From Natronorubrum aibiense (lineage in GTDB: Archaea; Halobacteriota; Halobacteria; Halobacteriales; Natrialbaceae): DNA of 64,000 nucleotides. The DNA lies in NCBI RefSeq assembly GCF_009392895.1, contig NZ_CP045488.1:1426001-1490000 (forward strand), read 5' to 3'. The notes under the pieces are model-generated. The model did not search any database, was not told the origin of the DNA, and saw only the letters and a list, made by a program, of their open reading frames with translations. A program made the position numbers and the translations under genes. This document shows, one piece after another, positions 54,466 through 62,164 of the stretch (positions are counted from its first letter, which is position 1; every line of letters starts with the position of its first letter).

Positions 54466-54481
54466 TTGAATGTTCATTCAA
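54466..54481. promoter_or_regulatory. putative TetR operator
   Basis: TTGAATG-TT-CATTCAA is a perfect inverted repeat 146 bases upstream of the RND operon and 152 upstream of tetR. The TGAATG/CATTCA half-sites resemble operators of haloarchaeal TetR-type efflux regulators. Position and symmetry make it the best operator candidate; binding not shown. Confidence 0.6.
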
Positions 54482-54626
54482 AGCTGTTAAGCGTGCTCAC
54501 TCGAAGGGGTCAGTATGATTGAAAGTCTTGTGACCGCGTCGGTTGAGAAATCCTCACGGGCTTACGTGACATGCTATCTCCCTCAGCAGCCGTCAGTTTT
54601 CGACAGGGTGTAAGGTGATGATGGAC

Positions 54627-56255
54627 ATGACTCGTCGAATCCCGATTTTTTTCGCTGGTATCGTTATCGCCAGTATGCTTATAGCTCCGATGGGGATGGT
54701 TGGTGCCTTAGCCCAAGACGGAACTGTGACACAAAGTAGTGGGGCTGAGACTGGCCTTACACGTGGCGAACCAGAGTTGGATGTCTGGGCTGAAGAAGAT
54801 GAAGTGACTCCCGGCAGTGACAATCCCCTAGAGATCACGGTGCTAAACGATGGAGATCTGAAAACGGGAGGGCAAACTAATACGGTCCTCACTGCACGCG
54901 GAGTAACCGTCGAGGTCGAGGATGCAGGGCCGTTCGAGGCAACATCTGGCAAGACCAGTCTTGGTCCAATCAGTGATGGAACAACCGTGACAGCTCCGCT
55001 CGAACTTGAAGTACCTGAGGATATCGAGCCCGGTACGTACGACGTTGAAGTGGACGTCAAGTACTCCTATACAAATCGGGTTGCAAGTGACGGTGACCAC
55101 CAACGGCTTACTAAGAGCGAAACGCACGACATTACGGTCGAAGTGCCTGATGAACCGCGATTTGAACTGTCGAATATTAAAACGAACGTGGAACCAGGAG
55201 CTACCGGTGATGCAGTAGTCAACGTCGAAAATACAGGGACTCAGCGAGCAAACGACACGCGTATGACTCTTACTGGAAGTGGTGGTGTGATGATCGATGG
55301 CGGAGCAAGCGAAAACCACATTGGTGATCTCGAGCCCGGTGAGTCAACAACAACAACGGTTAACGTCGCAATGGACGAATCGACCAACTCGGGTAACAAA
55401 TCAATCGAAGGTTCGTTCACCTACGACGACGAGAAGGGTATCGAACGCAATGCACCCGCTGATCGAGCAACGCTGATACCGGGTAGCGAACAGGAGTTCT
55501 CGATCCACAATATCGCCGACACTCTCGCAGTCGGGTACGATGGGGATGTCTCAGGAGAAGTGCGAAACGATGGGCCGCGAACAATAGACGACGCAGTACT
55601 CGTGGCAGAACCGATGAGTGACTCACTCTCTATCGGAGACACTCGGTACGCACTTCCAGAATTGAAACCAGGTGAGACAGCCAAGTTCAATTACCCCACA
55701 GACGTCTCTGGCGACGCAGACCCGGGTGACCGGCAGTTCCGATTTACGGTCGAATACACTGGGAGTAGCGATTCAACGCTTGAGGACGGCCCTCACTCTG
55801 AACGAGTGACAGTCGCCGACTATACAGACGAATTCTCGATTACCGATACCAGCGCATCAGTTCAACAGGGTGAATCGAGCGAGATTGTCCTCGAGATTAC
55901 GAACGAGCGACCGGAAACGCTGTCAAACATCGATGCGATGCTCTACGATGATTCACCCCTCTCAGCTGAAAATGACGAGGCATTCGTCGACGAACTCAAA
56001 CCAGGCGAATCCGCAGAGATTCGATTCGAAATTTCGGCCACAGATGATGCCTCTATTGAAGATCACCCGATTGAACTTGACTTCGAATATAATACCGAAC
56101 GCGGTGACACCGTCCTCTCGGATACCTATCAGTATCCGATTAGTGTTGAAGAGTCGCAGGATAATGGCGGTGGTTTCCCGTCGTGGGCTACTATCGGATT
56201 CCCATTTCTCACTGTGACCGGCATTGGAGCCACGCTCTGGCTGCGTCGACGCTAA
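54627..56255 (+). CDS. COG1361-type surface protein partner of RND exporter
   Basis: A 542-residue exported protein with a signal (RRIPIFFAGIVIASMLIAPM), several CARDB/NEW3-like beta domains of about 100 residues (each with the motif 'xVENTGTxRANDTRMTL' or similar) and a C-terminal membrane anchor (WATIGFPFLTVTGIGATLWL RRR). In haloarchaea COG1361 proteins precede MMPL/RND genes and may act as the extracytoplasmic adaptor. The ATG at 54627 was chosen for its GGTGATG-type site; several Met codons precede it. Three bases separate it from the exporter. Confidence 0.78.
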   Translation: MTRRIPIFFAGIVIASMLIAPMGMVGALAQDGTVTQSSGAETGLTRGEPELDVWAEEDEVTPGSDNPLEITVLNDGDLKTGGQTNTVLTARGVTVEVEDAGPFEATSGKTSLGPISDGTTVTAPLELEVPEDIEPGTYDVEVDVKYSYTNRVASDGDHQRLTKSETHDITVEVPDEPRFELSNIKTNVEPGATGDAVVNVENTGTQRANDTRMTLTGSGGVMIDGGASENHIGDLEPGESTTTTVNVAMDESTNSGNKSIEGSFTYDDEKGIERNAPADRATLIPGSEQEFSIHNIADTLAVGYDGDVSGEVRNDGPRTIDDAVLVAEPMSDSLSIGDTRYALPELKPGETAKFNYPTDVSGDADPGDRQFRFTVEYTGSSDSTLEDGPHSERVTVADYTDEFSITDTSASVQQGESSEIVLEITNERPETLSNIDAMLYDDSPLSAENDEAFVDELKPGESAEIRFEISATDDASIEDHPIELDFEYNTERGDTVLSDTYQYPISVEESQDNGGGFPSWATIGFPFLTVTGIGATLWLRRR

Positions 56256-56258
56256 CTG

Positions 56259-58775
56259 ATGCGAGGACTCGATCAACTCATCAAGTACGGGCGAGCCACT
56301 TTCGGTAACGGTGGAGATCGTCTCTCTACCGACCGGATAGCCACAGCTATCACCGAACAACCCTGGCGAGTCGTATTGGTTTTTCTCCTTATTACGGGGC
56401 TGTTCGCAGGCGGGTTAGCTGGTGGTGGACAAGAAGCAGGAACAGACCAGTTCACAGAGAATCTGGAAGAGCAACAAGCGCTCGATGACATGGAGGAGGA
56501 CTTCGGACTCGAGGGTCGTCCCGAAAGTGGATCAGTAGCCACTTTGTTCGTAAGCGACGAACGAAATGTTCTTTCGAAGACGAGCCTCCTGCGTATGATC
56601 GAATTTCAGGATCGAGTCGAAAATAAGGACGACCTCCGTGTCGAGTCGACGACGAGCCCAGCATCGCTTATTGCACAGCAACTTGACCCCGAGGCCGACT
56701 CGCCTGACGACTATGAGCGTGCTATCGAACAGGCTACCACCCGGGAACTGGAGAAAGCGATCGTCAATGCGGACGAAGTCAGTGGTATCCCAGTGAGTAC
56801 TGACTTCACGCGGGAATCTGGCGAGGCGAAAGTCGCGCAGATTGCAGTGACCTACGATACGCCACCATCTGCTGATGATGACGACAAAGCGGCGTTACAG
56901 ACTGAAACTGCGGAACTCACAAACAAAATCGACGGTTACGAACGAGGGGAGAACGTCGATGTCTTCGGAGACGCGATCATCAATAACGAAAATCAGCAAC
57001 TGCTCAGTGACACGTCCATCGTGGTCTTCCCAGCAGCAATACTGCTGATTTTGGTTTTCCTCCTCATTGCCTATCGTGATCCGGTTGACCTTGCACTTGG
57101 ATTATTCGCGCTTCTCATGACGATGATTTGGACGTTTGGCTTCATGGGGTATGCTGGGATCCCGTTCTCGGAGTCGTTTGTCGTGGTGTTCGCCCTATTA
57201 CTGGCTGTTGGAATCGATTTTGGCATTCACAGTATCAATCGCTATCGGGAAGAGCGATCTCGTGGGGTAGACATTACCGATGCGATGACGATTACAACAG
57301 GCCAACTTTCCGGTGCCTTCTTGATTGCAACACTTACAACAGCGATCGGCTTTGGGGCGAACCTAACGAGTTCAATTGGCCAATTGCGAGATTTCGGCCT
57401 TGTTTCCGCGATTGGCATCCTGTTTACGATGCTGATCTTTGGGATTTTCCTCCCTGCAGGAAAAGTCGGGACAGATCAGCTGCGCGAACGGTTTGGAATC
57501 CCTATGTTTGGGACAACCCCACTCGGAAATGAAGACTCTATTCTCGGACGGATCCTTGCGATCGGTCCAAGACTAGCGCGGATCGCTCCCGCGGTTGTTC
57601 TTATCAGTGCACTAATATTCGGCGCAGGTGCGGCTAGTTACGGGACTGGTGTCGATACGGAATTCTCTCAGGAGGCGTTTTTCCCGAACGAAGACCGTCT
57701 TGAGCAATATGAGCAACTTCCAGAGCCCCTCGCACCTGGTGAGTACACGTTCATGGCAGTGCTTGACCACCAAGAGGAAGACTTTGATCAAGGATTCATA
57801 AGTTCTGTGACAGTCTACGTCGATGATCATGATATACGTTCAGCTAGCGGTATCCGCGATCTGGATCGCGCGCATGATAACCCACCAGATGCGCTTAAAC
57901 AAGATCACCGACGTGCTGAGGCCGATAGCTTGGTTACCGTTATGGAAGAACAGGCTGCAACAAATCCAGAGTTCAAAACGACACTTGATCAAGCTGATTC
58001 AAACGGAGATGGACTCCCAGAGCGTGACGTCGACCAAGTGTATGATGAACTGTTAGAGGATGGAGATGCAGAAGAATACGTTACGAGTGATCGGAGTGCA
58101 ACTCGTCTCGTGTTCCAAGTGGACAAAGACGCTGACGAAACGGAAGCAACAAACGCTGCTAAGGAAGTCGCAGCGGATATGCAGATGGATGCCTCAGCGA
58201 CGGGTGAACTTGTCGTCTTTAATGCTGTTACCGATCGTATAACTAGTTCAGCAATCACTGGTCTCGTGATTTCGCTTGCTCTCACGGCAATCCTCCTAAT
58301 GGTCGCCTACTGGTGGCTTGAGGGACGTGCTGTCTATGGCGTGATCAATCTCGTTCCAGTCATAATCACAGTGGCCGCTATTGCAGGATCGATGCGCTAT
58401 TTCGATATTGCACTGTCGGCGTTCAATGCACCAATCCTCTCTGTCTCGATTGGACTGGGCGTAGACTACACGGTACACTTCATGCACCGATTTGTTGATG
58501 AGTTCGAAGCTGGCCGAGACGCACACGACGCTCTCGAGGTCACTGTTCGTGGAACTGGCGGTGCACTCACCGGGAGCATGTTAACGACGGTTGGTGGACT
58601 AGGAGTTCTCGCGTTGGCGCTGATTCCGCTCATCGCAGAATTTGGGATCTTGCTTGCGCTAAGTGTCTTCTATGCGTATGCAGCGTCGATCTTGATCCTT
58701 CCCTCGACGATCATCGTCTGGGATCGCCTTGATAAGTGGTTCCATTCGCAGAATCTAGCTTACGGATGGCAGTGA
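56259..58775 (+). CDS. RND/MMPL-superfamily exporter
   Basis: An 838-residue membrane protein in two repeats: each half has one helix, a large outer loop and five to six helices (first half VFLLITGLFAGGLAGG, DTSIVVFPAAILLILVFLLI, VGIDFGIHSINRYREER; second half LVISLALTAILLMVAYWWLE, VSIGLGVDYTVHFMHRFVDE). The GxDFGIH / GxDYTVH motifs hold the proton-relay Asp residues. MMPL-type exporters move lipids or drugs out of the cell. Regulated by the divergent TetR protein; co-transcribed with the COG1361 gene. Confidence 0.9.
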   Translation: MRGLDQLIKYGRATFGNGGDRLSTDRIATAITEQPWRVVLVFLLITGLFAGGLAGGGQEAGTDQFTENLEEQQALDDMEEDFGLEGRPESGSVATLFVSDERNVLSKTSLLRMIEFQDRVENKDDLRVESTTSPASLIAQQLDPEADSPDDYERAIEQATTRELEKAIVNADEVSGIPVSTDFTRESGEAKVAQIAVTYDTPPSADDDDKAALQTETAELTNKIDGYERGENVDVFGDAIINNENQQLLSDTSIVVFPAAILLILVFLLIAYRDPVDLALGLFALLMTMIWTFGFMGYAGIPFSESFVVVFALLLAVGIDFGIHSINRYREERSRGVDITDAMTITTGQLSGAFLIATLTTAIGFGANLTSSIGQLRDFGLVSAIGILFTMLIFGIFLPAGKVGTDQLRERFGIPMFGTTPLGNEDSILGRILAIGPRLARIAPAVVLISALIFGAGAASYGTGVDTEFSQEAFFPNEDRLEQYEQLPEPLAPGEYTFMAVLDHQEEDFDQGFISSVTVYVDDHDIRSASGIRDLDRAHDNPPDALKQDHRRAEADSLVTVMEEQAATNPEFKTTLDQADSNGDGLPERDVDQVYDELLEDGDAEEYVTSDRSATRLVFQVDKDADETEATNAAKEVAADMQMDASATGELVVFNAVTDRITSSAITGLVISLALTAILLMVAYWWLEGRAVYGVINLVPVIITVAAIAGSMRYFDIALSAFNAPILSVSIGLGVDYTVHFMHRFVDEFEAGRDAHDALEVTVRGTGGALTGSMLTTVGGLGVLALALIPLIAEFGILLALSVFYAYAASILILPSTIIVWDRLDKWFHSQNLAYGWQ

Positions 58776-58863
58776 ACCCCACCTATGAAAATTCTGCCGA
58801 CTGTACCACTTGTTTACGGCTGATGTCGTTTCTCTTTGAGGAGAGACTTTCCATGTAGAGTGA

Positions 58864-58910
58864 CCGGTTTGACGTCCTCCGCACGACTGATGACATGGAA
58901 TTCTACAGGC
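58864..58910. repeat. solitary IS200/605 right-end remnant
   Basis: TTTGACGTCCTCCGCACG and the bases that follow match, in reverse orientation, the right end of the element at 29840-31290 (GACATCCTCCACG...GTGGAAT), with the stem partly decayed. No tnpB nearby. Confidence 0.4.
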
Positions 58911-58970
58911 AGAGCAGGCCAAATGCCTCGAGGCCTGGAGGCAGTACACCGTGAGAAATCCCGATAGCGA

Positions 58971-59600
58971 TCAATTCCGTTTTCGGATCGCCATTTGATT
59001 ATCGATCGAGACGGGGTCACAATTAAATTCCTCGAAAATACGGTAGTATTCAAGTATATATCGAACATTCCCAGAAACCGCATCGTGTTCGTCAAGTTCT
59101 GCTACTCGAATCTCTGTATCAAAACTCTCGTAAAGTTCGTCGAGAGAAATATTATCAATACGTGCAGACTGGTTTTCGCTGGTAGTATAACGTCGATTGG
59201 GATGTTGCTCAAACAGTTCGCGATCGATTATCCATCTAACTCCCGTTTGCCGTTTCTCATAGACAACAGTCTCTAATTTTTGTAATTCACGCTCACCAAG
59301 GTGATGAAGGATCCAGTCATAGATCTCTTGGGGGAGACTCGTCTGGAGGATATTCCGTTTCGAAAAGTCAATGGCCTCGAGATGGTCACGATTCTCCTCG
59401 ACAAATAGTTCCGCTGCTCGGTACTCGTCTCCCTCGAGATAGAAAATTGCGGTGAAACGTCCGCTTTCAGGGCCATTAGCTACGGTTGAGGCTTGGTCAA
59501 TTTTGATTCGACGGATCAACATCCGTTCCTCAAGATTGAGCCGATTTACGTGCACGTCCGTTTGTGGCCCCCCTTTGAGTTGCTCAAAAGGTTTAGTCAT
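58971..59600 (-). CDS. unknown 209-residue protein
   Basis: A soluble protein of unknown family starting MTKPFEQLKGGPQTDVHVNR; an in-frame start at 59654 would add a hydrophobic 18 residues. Blocks: LNLEERMLIRRIKIDQA, GRFTAIFYLEGDEYRAAELF, VRWIIDRELFEQHP. It is mixed alpha/beta, rich in Arg and Glu. Near the HTTM gene on the same strand (gap 32 bases to its stop), but no functional link is evident. Confidence 0.65.
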   Translation of the reverse strand: MTKPFEQLKGGPQTDVHVNRLNLEERMLIRRIKIDQASTVANGPESGRFTAIFYLEGDEYRAAELFVEENRDHLEAIDFSKRNILQTSLPQEIYDWILHHLGERELQKLETVVYEKRQTGVRWIIDRELFEQHPNRRYTTSENQSARIDNISLDELYESFDTEIRVAELDEHDAVSGNVRYILEYYRIFEEFNCDPVSIDNQMAIRKRN

Positions 59601-59685
59601 CGTCGCAGTTTCAAGTACCAGTATCAATAAATACATCGGGACAAGTGAGGACATATTCTTTCAGGATCCGACATGACCCAGTCAC

Positions 59686-61266
59686 TCAATTCTGTATGAA
59701 CTCACCTGAGCAGTCGTACTCGATTAACTCGAATTCTTTGACGTCCGGTTCATCGTCGTACGGCCCAGACATATCTGACATTCCATAGATCGTCAAACGC
59801 TCGAGTTCAGTCTCATGAGTGCTGTTCCAGCGTTCACAGAGGTGATTTGCGAAGTACGAACGATGGTTCTCGTTATTGGCATAGCGCATGTTCGAGATGT
59901 ATTTGCGTTCCCGAGCGGTTTCGTAGGTTTCGTCGACACTCGGCGGTCGGTCCCAATCTACCTCGGATTCGTGTAAAGCGTCAACTGTCGATCCATCGGC
60001 TAACTCACCCGGAACAACGAGCCACCGGGCAGTTGAGGTCGGGTTCGGTGCGAACATCCGCCAGCTCTGACTGGACTGGATCGTATCGAGAACCTCGTCA
60101 CCTGGATCCGGAACTTCGGTGTAATCAACCGCTTCAGCGTTCGAAAGTACGACCAAGACGAGGATAAGCCACGGAATTATCGTCGCAAAGAATACACGAC
60201 TGCGTGCGAAGACAGCCGACCGCACACTTGTCTCGCCTGTCCCAAACGGCTCGAATCGCGACAGCAATCTGCCAGTTGCAGGCAGCATCGTCGCCAGTCG
60301 ATCAAGGCCACCTCGAGTGGGAGCGGCGAGGCCGACTCGAGTCGCCATCGTAGTAACTCCGTCCCAGACGACGGGTGGATAGAACAGGAGCAGCCCTGAA
60401 ACAACGATGACGGGGAACAGATCGATCCGTAGCGTGACGAGCATCCCGAGGTGCATTCCGACGAAAAGCGTCGTCAACACTGCACGCGGAATCCCAGTGA
60501 GCAGAAGCAGCAACGGCGAAAGGACAATGAGCACCATCCACGCGTACGTGAATCCCTCTAGTAACATCGTGTGTCCAGCAAGCGTATTTCCGAGCAGGAA
60601 CGTCAGATGGTCGGCCTGAAAAATATGGACGACCGCCTCACCGCTCATCCACATCTCGCTTCTCGTCTTATGAACGGCGTTGGTCAGGTACATTAGAAGC
60701 ACCTGCAGGAGAATTGCCATCGTGGCGACTGAGGCCAGCGTCGTCTCCGACCGTCCCAGATTCGGCTCTCTCTGACGGGCGTCGATCGACCATCGAGACC
60801 CGAGTGGGAGAAAAAGACTCCAGAATAACAGCATCCGTAACAGTATATCGCCCGCGTTGAGAACCATCGGATTACGGATGTGAAGCGAGATCAACAGCAG
60901 CCACGAGACGACTGCTGCGATGCGCGTGTGATAGCCACAGAGCAGTGCAAGGGCGAACACACCGGCAATAAAAAAGAGCAGTCCCTGTACCCATGCTTCG
61001 CCAGAGAGTGCATGCAACGAGTAGACCGACGAGTAATCAGCAAAGAGTGCTTCCCGCGGCAGGACGCCAGCATCCGTGTAGAACTCCTCGAGCATCCGTG
61101 TTCGGCGCGCGAGATCGACAAGCAGCAATACCCCAAGCGAGATCCGAAACGCAGCGAGTGCACGCCGGTCGATCGCGACCCGTCGTCGGGTTGCGTGCCC
61201 GAACCAGTCGAGACCAGCGTTCAGCCGGTCCCGAAGCGTCGGCCGTGGTGATTGATCCTGTGACAT
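59686..61266 (-). CDS. HTTM-domain membrane protein
   Basis: A 526-residue protein with about ten helices in the HTTM (vitamin K-dependent carboxylase-like) pattern: AAFRISLGVLLLVDLARRTR, LRNPMVLNAGDILLRML-type loop with the conserved HIRNPMVLNAGD, MYLTNAVHKT, PVIVVSGLLLFYP. The family includes gamma-carboxylases and many bacterial and archaeal membrane enzymes of unknown substrate. Divergent from a DCC oxidoreductase gene (151 bases between starts); HTTM and DCC proteins often occur together and probably act as one system. Confidence 0.88.
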   Translation of the reverse strand: MSQDQSPRPTLRDRLNAGLDWFGHATRRRVAIDRRALAAFRISLGVLLLVDLARRTRMLEEFYTDAGVLPREALFADYSSVYSLHALSGEAWVQGLLFFIAGVFALALLCGYHTRIAAVVSWLLLISLHIRNPMVLNAGDILLRMLLFWSLFLPLGSRWSIDARQREPNLGRSETTLASVATMAILLQVLLMYLTNAVHKTRSEMWMSGEAVVHIFQADHLTFLLGNTLAGHTMLLEGFTYAWMVLIVLSPLLLLLTGIPRAVLTTLFVGMHLGMLVTLRIDLFPVIVVSGLLLFYPPVVWDGVTTMATRVGLAAPTRGGLDRLATMLPATGRLLSRFEPFGTGETSVRSAVFARSRVFFATIIPWLILVLVVLSNAEAVDYTEVPDPGDEVLDTIQSSQSWRMFAPNPTSTARWLVVPGELADGSTVDALHESEVDWDRPPSVDETYETARERKYISNMRYANNENHRSYFANHLCERWNSTHETELERLTIYGMSDMSGPYDDEPDVKEFELIEYDCSGEFIQN

Positions 61267-61417
61267 TCTCGTACTAGTTTCTATTCGCGACTCTCTGGTA
61301 AGCTGGCATAAGCTTGTTGTACGCTAAAAATCATATTTCAGCTTCACCCTGTCCTGCCACTGGTATCTAACCCATCGAAACGCTGAACAGGCAACACACC
61401 CAACGATACGTACTCGA

Positions 61418-61840
61418 ATGAGCGCCGACACGCCGGTCCCTACCGAAGATCCGATCGTTCTCTTCGATGGCGTCTGTAATCTCTGTAACGGCTTCGTGCA
61501 GTTTCTAGTCCCACGAGACACGGACGAACAATTTTATTTCGCATCGCTGCAATCGGACGTCGGGAAGGAACTCCTGGCCGAACACGACCTGCCGACTGAC
61601 GAACTCGAGTCGATCGTCCTCATCGAGGGCGAGACGTGTTACGTGAAGTCGGCGGCCGTGATCCGAATCGCTTCGATTCTCGGTGGTCGCTACGCACTGC
61701 TTGCCCCGTTTCGGTTCGTGCCACGGCCGATTCGGGATCTGGTGTACGATCTCGTCGCGGCCAACCGCTACCGGTTGTTCGGCAAAAAAGAGCAGTGCAT
61801 GATGCCCACCGGCGACGTCCAGCAGCGTTTTCTCGAGTAG
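61418..61840 (+). CDS. DCC-family thiol-disulfide oxidoreductase (DUF393)
   Basis: A 140-residue protein with the family motif DGVCNLCNGFVQFLV (Dx2Cx2C) near residue 18 and the conserved SAAVIRIASILGGRYALLAP and LFGKKEQC. Members are thioredoxin-fold redox proteins. Divergent neighbour is the HTTM gene, a frequent partner. A cytoplasmic redox role for the HTTM enzyme is inferred. Confidence 0.92.
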   Translation: MSADTPVPTEDPIVLFDGVCNLCNGFVQFLVPRDTDEQFYFASLQSDVGKELLAEHDLPTDELESIVLIEGETCYVKSAAVIRIASILGGRYALLAPFRFVPRPIRDLVYDLVAANRYRLFGKKEQCMMPTGDVQQRFLE

Positions 61841-62164
61841 CGGTTTCGCGCGCCAATACAGCGAGTGCTGACTCAACGTTGATTTGTTCTCGAGAACAGC
61901 GCTAGCAGTGTGTTGCTCAGTGCTCGGTGCTCGGTGCAACACCCTCGAGTGACTTACGTAGAGTCGCGGCTGTACTCAGTCAGTGAACCAGTCAGCAGCA
62001 GCACTGGTCATACAGCGTGCCGTTGTGACGGATTCTGACAACGGTTGCTCGTTTATTGGTCGGTCTTCTCGTGACTCGAGCGAGCGGATCGCTCGTGAGT
62101 GCTGTGATGCCAAAAAAGTCGAAGTTCGGAAAGGGCCGGATAAAATCCGGTAGTTAGTTAGGCC
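61841..62164. other. gene-free gap between convergent genes
   Basis: No gene seen. It holds a hairpin CGAGCGA/TCGCTCG (near 62080-62098) and the terminator of the S-layer-type gene at 62112-62150. Confidence 0.5.
62112..62150 (-). terminator. terminator of the S-layer-type gene
   Basis: On the minus strand CCGGAT-TTT-ATCCGG (62136-62150) lies 15 bases after the stop codon and is followed by TTTTTT (62112-62117). A short, strong hairpin plus T-run is a typical end signal for a highly expressed gene. Confidence 0.6.
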
